Below are positions 32,455-41,766 of a stretch of 64,000 nucleotides of DNA, in pieces. The first letter of the stretch is position 1; every line of letters starts with the position of its first letter. This stretch comes from an uncultured Eubacteriales bacterium. Lineage in GTDB: Bacteria; Bacillota; Clostridia; Lachnospirales; Lachnospiraceae. The translations under genes were made by a program, and so were the position numbers. A model generated the notes under the pieces. It ran no database searches and had not been told where the DNA came from. It saw nothing but the letters and a program-made list of their open reading frames with translations. The stretch lies in NCBI GenBank assembly GCA_900315305.1, contig OMYS01000003.1:1-64000 (forward strand), in the 5' to 3' direction.

Positions 32455-35097
32455 TCAGCCCTTCCATCTGTTCTTTAACTTATTCTGCAGCCGGTACAGC
32501 TCATTGAGCGCGTCGATCGGCGTCAGGGTCTGCACATCAATGCTGCTGAGCTCCTTTAAGACATCCTGATCGGACACCGTGTCGAAGAAGGACATCTGTT
32601 CCATGTCGACTTCATCATAGTGTGTCTTCTGCTTCTTCCGCTGGGAGCCGGTGATCGTCTGCACGGCCGCCGTGATGTCTGCATTTGCAAGCTGGCCCAC
32701 GATCTCGGTGGCACGGGTTAAAACAGCCTCCGGGACACCGGCGAGACGCGCGACCTGGATGCCGTAGCTCTTGTCCGCGCCTCCGCGAATGATCTTCCGG
32801 AGAAAAATGATGCCGTCTCCCTGCTCCTTCACGGCGATGCAGTAGTTCTTCACGCCGTCAATCTTTCCCTCGAGCTCTGTCAGCTCGTGATAGTGGGTCG
32901 CAAACAGTGTCTTGGCCCCGATCAGCTTCCGGTCCGCCACATATTCGATGATCGCCCAGGCCAGAGCGAGACCGTCAAAGGTCGATGTTCCGCGGCCGAT
33001 CTCATCGAGGATCAGGAGAGAGTTGGCGGTCGCGGTGCGGAGAATCGAGGCGACCTCCGTCATCTCGACCATAAACGTACTCTGCCCGCTCGCCAGGTCA
33101 TCAGATGCACCGACACGCGTGAAAATCCGGTCGACGATCCCGATCGAGGCCGAGTCGGCCGGCACGAAGGAGCCGATCTGCGCCATCAGGGTGATCAGGG
33201 CCGTCTGGCGCATGTACGTTGACTTCCCGGCCATGTTCGGTCCCGTGATAATGGAAATGCGGTTCGACTTCTTGTCGAGCAGTGTGTCGTTCGGCACAAA
33301 GCCGTCATTGTCAATCATCCGCTCGACAACCGGGTGCCGGCCATTCTTGATGTTAATCACACCGTCCTCCGTGATCTTCGGCCGGACATAGTGATAGCGC
33401 CTCGCGACAGAGGCGAGGGACTGCAGAGCGTCGATATAGGCAATCTGCCGCGCCGTCTTCTGGATGCGCACGATATTTTCTCCGATCGTGTCGCGGACCT
33501 CTGCAAAGAGCTCGTACTCCAGCTGGGTCAGCTTGTCCTCCGCCCCGAGGATCTTGTTTTCGAGCTCCTTCAGCTCCGGCGTCGTATAGCGCTCTCCGCT
33601 GACAAGCGTCTGCCGGCGCGTATAGTAATCCGGTACCTTGTCCTTGAATGTATTGGTAACCTCGATGCAGTAGCCGAAGACCCGGTTGTACTTGATCTTC
33701 AGTGTGTGAATGCCGGTCTTCTCCCGCTCCCTGGCCTCGAGCTCGGCAAGCCACTGCTTCCCCTCAGTGCGGGCCCGCCGGTATTCATCGACGTCTGCAT
33801 TGTAGCCATCCTTAATAATGCCGCCCTCCTTCATCGCAAGGGGCGGATCCTCGATGATGGCCCTGTCAATCAGCTGGAACAGATCATCAAGCGTATCAAA
33901 GTCCTTCTCGTATTCCTGAAACAGGCCGCAGGGAAATGAACGGATCGCCGTCTTGATGGCTGGAAGCATCGAAAGCGATGTCTTCAGGGCAACCAGGTCC
34001 CGCGGATTGGCACTGCGGTAGCTGATGCGGCCGGCAAGGCGCTCCAGGTCATAGACAGGATTTAAGTATTCCCTGAGCTCCTCGCAGCCGATCTCATTTT
34101 GATAGAGCGCGTCGACCGCATCGAGTCTCTGGTCGATTTCCTTCTTGTGGATGAGCGGCTGCTCGATAAAGGTCCGAAGGAGACGCGCGCCCATGGCGGT
34201 CTTCGTGCGGTCAAGCACCCAGAGGAGTGATCCCTTCTTCTCCTTCTCGCGCATCGTCTCGACCAGCTCCAGGTTTCTGACTGTCGCGCGTCCCAGTACC
34301 ATGTACGATTCGGTGTGGTACGGTGTGATATGCGTGATGTGGTCAAGATTTGTCTTCTGCGTCTCAAAGAGGTAAGAAAGAAGAGCGCCCGCTGCCGACA
34401 CACCGCACGGGAATTCGCTGAGACCGAGTCCCTCCATGGTCTGTACATGAAAATGGTCCTTCAGGAGCCCCTCACACGCCTCGTCGTCAAAATACTGCTC
34501 GTCCATCGGCTCGACCAGGATGTGCAGACGGTTCCGGAGATCGTCAAAGTCAAGGCCGGACATCAGTGCGGCCTCGTTGCAGATCATCTCAGACGGCGAG
34601 ATTTTGCTGATCTCATCCATCAGGTTCTGAACCGTCTTCTCCTCGGTCACGAGGAATTCTCCTGTCGAGACATCGGCGGCCGCGATGCCGAACCGGTCGT
34701 CCGTAAAGACCAGCGACATCAGAAAGTTGTTCCGCGTCTCATCCATGGCCGCCGCATCCAGGTTGGTGCCCGGCGTGACAACACGGGTGACCTCCCGCTT
34801 CACAAGCCCTTTGGCTGTCTTCGGGTCTTCGACCTGGTCGCAGACGGCGACCTTGTGGCCGAGCTTGATGAGCCGTCCGATATACGAGTCCACAGCGTGA
34901 AAAGGAACGCCGCACATCGGCGCGCGTTCCTCCATCCCGCAGTCCTTGCCTGTCAGCGTCAGCTCCAGCTCCTTGGAGACCGTGATCGCGTCGTCAAAGA
35001 ACATTTCAAAAAAATCTCCGATGCGGTACATGAGAATACAGTCGCTGTATTCCTTCTTCCGTTTCATGTACTCCTGCATCATGGGTGATAATGCCAT
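32455..35097 (-). CDS. mutS: DNA mismatch repair protein MutS
   Basis: 880 residues. The mismatch-wedge motif is present near the N-terminus (YRIGDFFEMFFDDA, with Phe about 29 and Glu about 31). The ATPase is near the C-terminus with GPNMAGKSTYMRQ (Walker A, about 620), DEIGRGTSTFDGLAL (Walker B and signature, about 697) and THYHELTEL. It recognises mispairs and recruits MutL, the next gene. Start at 35097, 56 bases after miaB. Confidence 0.98.
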   Translation of the reverse strand: MALSPMMQEYMKRKKEYSDCILMYRIGDFFEMFFDDAITVSKELELTLTGKDCGMEERAPMCGVPFHAVDSYIGRLIKLGHKVAVCDQVEDPKTAKGLVKREVTRVVTPGTNLDAAAMDETRNNFLMSLVFTDDRFGIAAADVSTGEFLVTEEKTVQNLMDEISKISPSEMICNEAALMSGLDFDDLRNRLHILVEPMDEQYFDDEACEGLLKDHFHVQTMEGLGLSEFPCGVSAAGALLSYLFETQKTNLDHITHITPYHTESYMVLGRATVRNLELVETMREKEKKGSLLWVLDRTKTAMGARLLRTFIEQPLIHKKEIDQRLDAVDALYQNEIGCEELREYLNPVYDLERLAGRISYRSANPRDLVALKTSLSMLPAIKTAIRSFPCGLFQEYEKDFDTLDDLFQLIDRAIIEDPPLAMKEGGIIKDGYNADVDEYRRARTEGKQWLAELEAREREKTGIHTLKIKYNRVFGYCIEVTNTFKDKVPDYYTRRQTLVSGERYTTPELKELENKILGAEDKLTQLEYELFAEVRDTIGENIVRIQKTARQIAYIDALQSLASVARRYHYVRPKITEDGVINIKNGRHPVVERMIDNDGFVPNDTLLDKKSNRISIITGPNMAGKSTYMRQTALITLMAQIGSFVPADSASIGIVDRIFTRVGASDDLASGQSTFMVEMTEVASILRTATANSLLILDEIGRGTSTFDGLALAWAIIEYVADRKLIGAKTLFATHYHELTELEGKIDGVKNYCIAVKEQGDGIIFLRKIIRGGADKSYGIQVARLAGVPEAVLTRATEIVGQLANADITAAVQTITGSQRKKQKTHYDEVDMEQMSFFDTVSDQDVLKELSSIDVQTLTPIDALNELYRLQNKLKNRWKG

Positions 35098-35153
35098 TAA
35101 GCCTTACTGCCTTTCTTGTCTTAGATTTGTCCGGTTTGTCCCGGATTCCCTCA

Positions 35154-36623
35154 TCAGGACTCCGGACATCCGGCCCTTGTGCCAAAATAATAAAACCCGC
35201 GGCAGTCATCCAGCGTCACGGGAACAAGCTTTCCGATAAGGTCCTTGGATCCCTTGAAATGAACGGTGATATTGTTGGAGATTCTTCCGGTCACATAGCC
35301 GGGTTCCTTATTTTCCTCCTCAACCAGAACGTCCATGGTGCGTCCCTGAAAGCGCGCGCACCGCTCCTCCGCCGTCTCCCGGACCTCATTCAGCAGGCGG
35401 TCGAACCGCTCATGAACGACCTTCTCCGGCACCTGGTCCGGCATCGCGGCCGCCGGCGTGCCCGTCCGCGGCGAATAAATGAAGGTAAATACGCTGTCGT
35501 AGCCGACCTCTCTGACCAGAGAGAGCGTATCCTCAAAGTCCGCTTCAGTCTCCCCCGGAAATCCGACGATGATGTCGGTCGTGAGCGAAATGTCCGGCAC
35601 CTTCTCCCGGAGCTTCCGGACAATATCCAGATACCGCGCCCTGTCATAGTGCCGGTTCATGGCTTTCAGGATCCGGTCCGAGCCGGACTGGACCGGCAGA
35701 TGAAAATGCCGGCAGATCTTCGGGTTTTTCGCGATGACATCGATCAGCTCATCGCTCAGGTCCTTGGGATGTGAGGTCATGAAACGGACCCGTTTAATCC
35801 CGTCGATCTGGCAGACCTCGTCAAGGAGCTTGGCAAAGCTCACCGGATGCTCGAGCGTCTTGCCATAGGAATTGACGTTCTGGCCGAGCAACATGATCTC
35901 GATCACGCCGTCCGCCGCAAGGCGCCGGCACTCATCGAGGATGGCCTCCGGCTCCCTGCTCTTCTCCCGCCCCCGCACGTAGGGAACGATGCAGTAGCTG
36001 CAGAAATTATTGCAGCCGAACATGATGTTGACGCCGGACTTGAAGGAATATTTCCGCTCAACCGGCAGGTTCTCGACAATTTCCGGGGAGCTCTCCCAGA
36101 CATCGATCACCCGTCTCTGGTCTGTCAGGACCCGGTGCAGAAGCTCGGGAAATGTAAAGAGGTTATGCGTGCCGAAAATGAGATCGACAACCGGATAGCT
36201 CTTTTTGATTTTTTCGACGACCTGCGGCTCCTGCATCATGCAGCCGCAGAGGCCGACGATAAGCCAGGGCTTCTCGCGCTTAAGGCCCACCAGCTTGCCT
36301 AACCGTCCGTAGACATGCTTGTCTGCATTGTCCCGGACCGTGCATGTATTGTAGGCAATGAAGTCCGCCTCATCCTCCGAGTCGGTCAGCTGATAGCCGA
36401 CGGCCTTCAGGATCCCGCGCAGCTTTTCGGAATCTCGTGCGTTCATCTGGCAGCCGAACGTGACGACGCAGGCGCTGAGCGGATGGCCGATCTCCCGGGA
36501 CCGCTGCGCGACGACGTGCTTTGTCCGCTCGATATATAAGAGCTGCCGGTCATCTGTTTCTGTGTGAAGTTCTGTCATAATTTTTCCAATCTGTTTCTTA
36601 TATAAATCGTTCGTGGCACTCAT
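35154..36623 (-). CDS. miaB: tRNA-2-methylthio-N6-dimethylallyladenosine synthase MiaB
   Basis: 489 residues. N-terminal UPF0004 domain with TFGCQMNARDSEK and the second and third auxiliary-cluster cysteines, then the radical SAM motif GCNNFCSYCIVPYVRGRE (CxxxCxxC, about 209-226), and a C-terminal TRAM domain. It adds the methylthio group to the i6A37 made by MiaA. The first ATG overlaps the upstream stop (TAAATG); a second in-frame ATG at 36578 (MTELHTETDD) is an alternative start. RimO at 56214-57551 is its paralogue. Confidence 0.96.
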   Translation of the reverse strand: MSATNDLYKKQIGKIMTELHTETDDRQLLYIERTKHVVAQRSREIGHPLSACVVTFGCQMNARDSEKLRGILKAVGYQLTDSEDEADFIAYNTCTVRDNADKHVYGRLGKLVGLKREKPWLIVGLCGCMMQEPQVVEKIKKSYPVVDLIFGTHNLFTFPELLHRVLTDQRRVIDVWESSPEIVENLPVERKYSFKSGVNIMFGCNNFCSYCIVPYVRGREKSREPEAILDECRRLAADGVIEIMLLGQNVNSYGKTLEHPVSFAKLLDEVCQIDGIKRVRFMTSHPKDLSDELIDVIAKNPKICRHFHLPVQSGSDRILKAMNRHYDRARYLDIVRKLREKVPDISLTTDIIVGFPGETEADFEDTLSLVREVGYDSVFTFIYSPRTGTPAAAMPDQVPEKVVHERFDRLLNEVRETAEERCARFQGRTMDVLVEEENKEPGYVTGRISNNITVHFKGSKDLIGKLVPVTLDDCRGFYYFGTRAGCPES

Positions 36624-37175
36624 TTACCGGATGATTCCCCGGTCCGTAATGAGCATGTCCGGTACCATATCGGTGCTTTCCGATGGGACGGACTCCTCAA
36701 GGGCAAAGTCAAAGGAGAGGGCCGCTGTCGGGTGCCCCGGATGCGCGGCAAGCCACCGGTCATAGAAGCCCCGGCCGTATCCGATCCGGTGCTTTTTGAC
36801 ATCAAAGGCGACGCCCGGCATGACGATGAGCGCCTTCGCATCCTCTTCTATCGGGATTCCCTGCGGCTCCATGACATGAAAATATCCTTCCTTCAGGTCG
36901 TCAAAGGAGCGGATCTGGCAGAACACAAGGTCATCGCCCTCGACGCGCGGGGCGGCGACCGTCTTTCCCTCCTCCCAGGCAGCTGTCACCAGTGTGTTTG
37001 TCTCAACCTCGCCCGGCAGGGAGATATACGTGTATATGCTCTTCGCCATTTTCCATTCCGCTGTCTGCATGAGCCTTTTTTCAATGATTCCGCTCTTTTG
37101 CGTGAGCATAAGGGCAGGGATCCTGCGCCGCATGGCAAGAATCCGTTTCCGGATGCTCTCTTTTGTCTCTTCCAT
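36624..37175 (-). CDS. 5-formyltetrahydrofolate cyclo-ligase
   Basis: 183 residues. The family blocks are YISLPGEVETNTLV (about 50-63), and the C-terminal VMPGVAFDVKKHRIGYGRGFYDRWLA (shown here as VMPGVAFDV and RIGYGRGFYDR, about 118-142), which binds ATP and the folate. It converts 5-formyl-THF to 5,10-methenyl-THF. AAGGAGG stands before the ATG. Internal to the phoH unit, ending directly before the miaB ATG. Confidence 0.95.
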   Translation of the reverse strand: MEETKESIRKRILAMRRRIPALMLTQKSGIIEKRLMQTAEWKMAKSIYTYISLPGEVETNTLVTAAWEEGKTVAAPRVEGDDLVFCQIRSFDDLKEGYFHVMEPQGIPIEEDAKALIVMPGVAFDVKKHRIGYGRGFYDRWLAAHPGHPTAALSFDFALEESVPSESTDMVPDMLITDRGIIR

Positions 37176-37202
37176 GAATCAATACCTCCTTGCAGTGAAG
37201 GG

Positions 37203-38039
37203 TTACATTTTCTCGAGATAGTCCATGAGATACATTTCGCGCGGATGGGCACGGAAGATCGTCCCGATTCTCTCCCCATCGATCAGCCGGTGAAGAATCC
37301 GGAAATCAGAGGCGTCCGCGATGATCATGTCCGCGCCTGAGGAGGTCGCAATGTCCGCAGCTGCGAGCTTTGTTGCCATTCCACCGGTTCCGAAATCACT
37401 CCCGGTCGAGTCCTTGCCCATTTTCCGGAAATGATCGTCCATGACGTCGACCTCCGGAATAAACTCTGCCTTCGGATTCTTTTTGGGATCATCCGTATAG
37501 AGGCCGTCGATGTCCGAGAGAAGAATCAGAAGGTCCGCATGGATCAGCGCCGTGACGATCGCCGAGAGGCGGTCATTGTCGCCGAACCGGATTTCGTATG
37601 TCTCCACAGAGTCGTTTTCATTGACAACCGGGATGACGCCGAGCGCAAAGAGCTCCTCGAAGGTGTTCATAGAGTTCACACGGCTCTCCGGGTCCATTAG
37701 GGTCGCTTTCGTCAGAAGAAGCTGGGCAGCGGTCTGCCCGTACTCTGAGAAGAATTTCTGATAAATCATCATGAGCTTGACCTGCCCGATGGCGGCACAG
37801 GCCTGCTTCTGCTTGAGCGTGTGAAGCGTGTCGAGCTTCATCGCTGCGCGCCCCACGGCAATCGCGCCGGACGACACCAGCGTCACGTCCTTTCCCTGAT
37901 TCCGGAGGTCGGCAACCTCTCTGGCCAGAATCTCGATCTTCGGGAGATTGAGTCTCCCTGTCTGTGCATGGACAAGCGATGACGAGCCGATCTTGATGAC
38001 GATCCGCTGCTTGTCCTTCAGCCGCTCTCTGATATTCAT
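37203..38039 (-). CDS. proB: Glutamate 5-kinase, without PUA domain
   Basis: 278 residues. The amino acid kinase fold is complete: VIKIGSSSLVH (about 14-24), LVSSGAIAVGRAAM, NENDSVET and the metal/substrate block FGTGGMATKLAAADIA (about 214-229). It makes gamma-glutamyl phosphate, first step of proline synthesis. E. coli ProB has about 90 more residues forming a PUA domain; this one ends where that would start, as in several Clostridia. proA is not adjacent. Its ATG overlaps the ybeY stop (ATGA). Confidence 0.95.
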   Translation of the reverse strand: MNIRERLKDKQRIVIKIGSSSLVHAQTGRLNLPKIEILAREVADLRNQGKDVTLVSSGAIAVGRAAMKLDTLHTLKQKQACAAIGQVKLMMIYQKFFSEYGQTAAQLLLTKATLMDPESRVNSMNTFEELFALGVIPVVNENDSVETYEIRFGDNDRLSAIVTALIHADLLILLSDIDGLYTDDPKKNPKAEFIPEVDVMDDHFRKMGKDSTGSDFGTGGMATKLAAADIATSSGADMIIADASDFRILHRLIDGERIGTIFRAHPREMYLMDYLEKM

Positions 38040-38635
38040 ACCGTTCCCTGCCCGTCCTTCTTCGTCTGTTCCGCTTCTCGGGTGATGCCGAGTGACGTGA
38101 GCGCCCGCTCCTGGCGCGCAAACATATCCTTCTCTTCCTCCGGCGTCATGTGATCATAGCCGATCAGATGAAGCACGCTGTGCGCGGTCAGAAATGCAAA
38201 CTCCCGCTTCGTGCTGTGCCCGTATTCCTCAGCCTGCTGCCGGATACGCGGAACACAGATCACGATATCGCCGACAAGGAGGCGCCCGCTCTCCGGGTCG
38301 AAGGAATCAGCCTCCGTCTCCTCCGCCTCCGCAAAGTCAGCCGGAACGCGGTACTGGGTCATCGGAAATGAGAGGACATCGGTCACGCGGTCGATCGACC
38401 GCGTCCGCTTGTTGATCGACCGGATTGTCTCCTCATCGACGAGCGTCATGCTGATCTCCGCCTCATACGGGCAGTTTTCCTGCGTCAGCACCCGGTCCGC
38501 CACCTGCGCGGCGACCGCCTCATAGTCAAAGTCAAGGATCTCCCTGAAATCAGAGCCGCTGTATTCATTTTCAATGGATACGAGCGTCGGTGTATCTTCC
38601 TGCTCCGTGTCTGTCCGGATCTCATCTTCGTTCAT
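38036..38635 (-). CDS. ybeY: Endoribonuclease / rRNA maturation factor YbeY
   Basis: I start it at 38635 (MNEDEIRTDTE), giving 199 residues; a longer frame to 38710 runs further into phoH. Zinc motif HSVLHLIGYDH (H-x3-H-x5-H, about 157-167), preceded by TDVLSFPM. An acidic insertion (EAEETEADSFDPESG, about 107-121) lies before GDIVI. It matures the 16S rRNA 3' end and takes part in ribosome quality control. phoH-ybeY is a near-universal pair. Confidence 0.94.
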   Translation of the reverse strand: MNEDEIRTDTEQEDTPTLVSIENEYSGSDFREILDFDYEAVAAQVADRVLTQENCPYEAEISMTLVDEETIRSINKRTRSIDRVTDVLSFPMTQYRVPADFAEAEETEADSFDPESGRLLVGDIVICVPRIRQQAEEYGHSTKREFAFLTAHSVLHLIGYDHMTPEEEKDMFARQERALTSLGITREAEQTKKDGQGTV

Positions 38636-39674
38636 TGCGCGACCTTCTCTTTCCTGATGCGCGGCGGGATGCCTCCTTCCGCGCGCTCTCCTTCTTCTCA
38701 TAGGTTTCATAGGCTTCGACGATCTTCTGGACCAGCGGATGGCGCACGACGTCCCGGCTCGTCAGCTCACAGAAGCCGATCTCTCCGATCGGCCGGAGCA
38801 CCCGCGAGGCGACATCGAGTCCGCTCGTCTGGTCGGACGGCAGGTCCTTCTGCGTGCGGTCGCCCGTCACGACGACCTTCGAGCCGAAGCCGATTCTCGT
38901 GAGGAACATTTTCATCTGCGACGGCGTCGTATTCTGCGCCTCATCGAGAATAATGAAGGCGTTGTCGAGCGTGCGGCCGCGCATGTAGGCGAGCGGGGCT
39001 ACCTCGATGAGTCCCTTCTCGGAATTCCGGAGAAATGCCTCCGCGCCCATGATCTCATACAGGGCATCGTAGAGAGGCCGGAGGTACGGGTCGATCTTGC
39101 TCTGCAGGTCCCCGGGAAGAAAGCCGAGCTTCTCGCCGGCCTCGATCGCGGGACGTGTCAGAATGATGCGGGAAACCTCTTCCTCCCGGAACGCGCGGAT
39201 CGCCATGGCCATCGCCAGATACGTCTTTCCGGTACCGGCCGGGCCGATCCCGAAGGTGATCATCTGCTTTCGGATAGAATCCACATATTGCTTCTGGCCG
39301 AGCGTCTTCGGGCAGACCGGTCTGCCGGCCATCGTGTGGATGATGACATCGTCATTCATGCTGACGACATCCTTCATTTGCCGGGCCGTCTCCGGCTCCG
39401 GGGTTCCCTTCCGGTTCACCAGGGACAGAGAATAGGCGAGATTCTGATCTGTAATTTCATTTCCGCGGCGGGAAATCGCGAGCAGCATATCGAAGAGCTG
39501 GCGCGTCTTGACGACTGCCTCCCGGCTCCCCTCGATGCGCACGCTTCCGTCTCTTGCCGTTACCGTGACGCCGAGCGAATGCTCGATTTTCTTCAGATTG
39601 GCATCGAGCTGTCCGAAGATGTTCTGCTCGTGCCCGGCCGGCATTTCAATGACTGTTTCTGTAATTTCCGACAT
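38622..39674 (-). CDS. phoH: PhoH family ATPase
   Basis: 350 residues. An N-terminal KH-like RNA-binding region (about 1-90) precedes the PhoH ATPase with FGIGPAGTGKTYLAMA (Walker A, about 143-157), RGRTLDNAFIILDEAQNTTP (Walker B) and VVTGDRTQKDLP. The C-terminal 25 residues are strongly basic (KEASRRASGKRRSRNERR), suggesting nucleic-acid contact. It works with YbeY in RNA metabolism by genetic context. First gene after the promoter at 39759-39786. Confidence 0.95.
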   Translation of the reverse strand: MSEITETVIEMPAGHEQNIFGQLDANLKKIEHSLGVTVTARDGSVRIEGSREAVVKTRQLFDMLLAISRRGNEITDQNLAYSLSLVNRKGTPEPETARQMKDVVSMNDDVIIHTMAGRPVCPKTLGQKQYVDSIRKQMITFGIGPAGTGKTYLAMAMAIRAFREEEVSRIILTRPAIEAGEKLGFLPGDLQSKIDPYLRPLYDALYEIMGAEAFLRNSEKGLIEVAPLAYMRGRTLDNAFIILDEAQNTTPSQMKMFLTRIGFGSKVVVTGDRTQKDLPSDQTSGLDVASRVLRPIGEIGFCELTSRDVVRHPLVQKIVEAYETYEKKESARKEASRRASGKRRSRNERR

Positions 39675-39705
39675 ACAAGTATTTATCCTTCAAAGATTGT
39701 AACTA

Positions 39706-39737
39706 TTCAGCACCCCGGACGAGGTGCTGAAGGATTA
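39706..39737 (+). repeat. Dispersed palindromic repeat, copy 3 (short form)
   Basis: TTCAGCACC (39706-39714), loop CCGGACGA, GGTGCTGAA (39723-39731), flanked by GTAACTA on the left (from 39699) and GGATTAC on the right (to 39738). It lacks the inner hairpin of the full copy. It lies between the phoH start and its -10. Confidence 0.7.
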
Positions 39738-39758
39738 CAAAAAATCGTAGTATTCTTC

Positions 39759-39786
39759 ATCATAACATGTTTTCCGATTAAGTAAA
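39759..39786 (-). promoter_or_regulatory. Promoter of the phoH unit
   Basis: On the minus strand: TTTACT (39786-39781), 16 bases, TATGAT (39764-39759). Repeat copy 3 falls in the leader of the message. Confidence 0.65.
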
Positions 39787-39795
39787 CCCCTGCTC

Positions 39796-39828
39796 AAAAA
39801 AAGGAGGTCCCGCACATCCGGGACCTCC
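39796..39828 (-). terminator. Terminator after rlmH
   Basis: On the minus strand GGAGGTCCCG (39828-39819), loop, CGGGACCTCC (39812-39803), then seven T residues. It closes the nnr-to-rlmH transcription unit. Confidence 0.9.
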
Positions 39829-39835
39829 CGCTCGT

Positions 39836-40315
39836 TTACTTGTGATAGGGCTCGTGATTTAAAATCCGGAACGACCGGTAGATCTGCTCCAGAAGAATCA
39901 CCCGCATCAGCTGATGCGGAAAGGTGAGCTTTGAGAAGCTCACCGCCTCGTCCGCGCGCCGCATAACCTCGGGCGAAAGTCCGAGGGAGCCGCCGATGAT
40001 GAAGTCAATCGTGCTTTCGCCGCGGCCCATGAGCGCTCCCAGGTGCTCCGAAAGACCGACCGAATCATACGAGGTGCCTTCGATTGCCAGCGCAATACAA
40101 TAGTCACTGTCCCGGACCTGTGCAAGGATCCGCTCGCCCTCCCGGCGCTTTACGTCCTCAGCGGCGCGGGAGGAGAGCTTCTCGGGCGTCCGCTCGTCCG
40201 CTGCCTCGATGATCTGAAGCTTTGCGTAGCGGGACAGGCGCTTTTCATACTCCTTGACGGCATCTCTGAAAAATGCTTCTTTGATTTTTCCTACACACAG
40301 AATCCGGATCTGCAT
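39836..40315 (-). CDS. rlmH: 23S rRNA (pseudouridine1915-N3)-methyltransferase RlmH
   Basis: 159 residues, exact family size. MQIRILCVGKIKEAFFRDAV opens it; the SPOUT-fold SAM site FIIGGSLGLSPEV (about 104-116) and the C-terminal MRVILLEQIYRSFRI (about 138-152) with the last residues NHEPYHK are diagnostic. It methylates pseudouridine 1915 in the 70S ribosome. Last gene of its unit. Confidence 0.98.
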   Translation of the reverse strand: MQIRILCVGKIKEAFFRDAVKEYEKRLSRYAKLQIIEAADERTPEKLSSRAAEDVKRREGERILAQVRDSDYCIALAIEGTSYDSVGLSEHLGALMGRGESTIDFIIGGSLGLSPEVMRRADEAVSFSKLTFPHQLMRVILLEQIYRSFRILNHEPYHK

Positions 40316-40337
40316 TTATTTTCCTTCTTTGCAATAC

Positions 40338-41732
40338 TTACGCATTCTTTGCGCGGATGAACTCGTCGATGCCCTTGGCACCAGCCTTGCCGGCACCCAT
40401 CGCGAGAATGACGGTCGCGGCTCCTGTCACGGCATCGCCGCCGGCGTATACGCCATCCTTCGAGGTCTTGCCCGTATCCTCCGTAGCGATGATGCATTTT
40501 CTCTTATTGACATCAAGGCCTTCCGTCGTCGAGGAAATGAGCGGATTCGGCGATGTACCGAGCGACATGATGACCGCGTCGCAGTCCATCTCAAATTCAG
40601 AGCCCTCGATCGGAACCGGGCGGCGTCTTCCGGACGCATCCGGCTCACCGAGCTTCATGCGGATGCAGCGGATACCGCGGACATTGTCATTCTCATCCCG
40701 GAGAATCTCGACCGGATTAGTTAGGAGGTCAAAAATGATGCCCTCCTCCTTCGCGTGGTGGACCTCCTCCGCTCTCGCGGGAAGCTCAGCCTCCGAACGT
40801 CTGTAGACCAGATGGACCTCTGCGCCGAGGCGGAGGGCCGTTCTGGCCGCATCCATCGCGACATTGCCGCCGCCGACAACGACGGCCTTTTTCGGATGGT
40901 AAATCGGCGTGTCATAATCGTCCCGGAACGCCTGCATGAGATTGTTTCTTGTCAGGAACTCATTGGCTGAGAAAACGCCGTTTGCCGTCTCTCCCGGGAT
41001 GTGCATGAACATCGGAAGACCTGCGCCTGACCCGATGAAGACGGCCTCGAAGCCCTCCTTCGTCATCAGCTCGTCAATGGTTTCTGTCCTGCCGATGATG
41101 GTGTCTGTGTTGATCGTGACACCAAGGCCCTCCACGTTGGCAATCTCCGGAGCGACAACCTTTTCCTTCGGCAGACGGAATTCCGGGATGCCGTAGGTCA
41201 GGACGCCGCCGGCCTTGTGCAGCGCCTCAAAGATTGTGACCTCGTAGCCCATTTTCGCGAGATCGCCGGCGCAGGTCAGCCCGGCCGGACCGGCACCGAC
41301 AACAGCGACGCGGTGTCCGTTCTTCTCAGCCGGAGCCTTGGGGCGGATGTTATTTTCTCTAGCCCAGTCAGCGACAAACCGCTCCAGCTTTCCGATAGAG
41401 ACGGCCTCTCCCTTGATGCCGCGGATGCATTTTCCTTCGCACTGCGTCTCCTGCGGGCAGACACGGCCGCAGACAGCCGGAAGTGAGGAGGACAGGCTGA
41501 TCGTCTGGTAGGCACCCGCGAAGTCCCTCTCCTTCACCTTTGCGATAAATTCATTGATATGGATATTGACCGGACATCCGGTGATGCATCTGGCATTCTT
41601 GCAATTAAGGCACCGATTGGCCTCTTCCACTGCCTCTTCCTCGTTATAGCCGAGGCAGACTTCGTCGAAATTTGCCGCCCGCACCTTCGGCTCCTGTTCT
41701 CTGACCGGTACTTTCTTTAATACGTCACCCAT
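40338..41732 (-). CDS. nfnB: NfnB / GltA-type FAD-dependent subunit, NADPH-binding
   Basis: I start it at 41732 (MGDVLKKVPV), 11 residues inside the longest frame, because AAAGGAG stands correctly before this ATG; 464 residues. Two N-terminal 4Fe-4S motifs (CLNCKNARCITGCPVNIHI and CGRVCPQETQCEGKCIRG), then FAD (VAVVGAGPAGLTCAGDLA) and NADPH (VVGGGNVAMDAARTAL) folds. In combination with the adjacent NfnA-like gene this is the NADH-dependent reduced ferredoxin:NADP+ oxidoreductase, which bifurcates electrons; a GltA role in glutamate synthesis is less likely as no gltB is present. Confidence 0.93.
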   Translation of the reverse strand: MGDVLKKVPVREQEPKVRAANFDEVCLGYNEEEAVEEANRCLNCKNARCITGCPVNIHINEFIAKVKERDFAGAYQTISLSSSLPAVCGRVCPQETQCEGKCIRGIKGEAVSIGKLERFVADWARENNIRPKAPAEKNGHRVAVVGAGPAGLTCAGDLAKMGYEVTIFEALHKAGGVLTYGIPEFRLPKEKVVAPEIANVEGLGVTINTDTIIGRTETIDELMTKEGFEAVFIGSGAGLPMFMHIPGETANGVFSANEFLTRNNLMQAFRDDYDTPIYHPKKAVVVGGGNVAMDAARTALRLGAEVHLVYRRSEAELPARAEEVHHAKEEGIIFDLLTNPVEILRDENDNVRGIRCIRMKLGEPDASGRRRPVPIEGSEFEMDCDAVIMSLGTSPNPLISSTTEGLDVNKRKCIIATEDTGKTSKDGVYAGGDAVTGAATVILAMGAGKAGAKGIDEFIRAKNA

Positions 41733-41766
41733 TGCTTTTATCTCCTTTACCGTATGTGCGGACATT

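Noticed and set aside
38739..39785. A 348-codon plus-strand frame antisense to phoH
   Set aside because: Shadow of phoH; same reason. The same holds for 28291-29298 (antisense to the PLP enzyme) and 50608-51627 (antisense to nnr).
40338..41732. Glutamate synthase small subunit
   Set aside because: There is no large subunit gene and the adjacent partner is NfnA-like, so the bifurcating transhydrogenase fits better.
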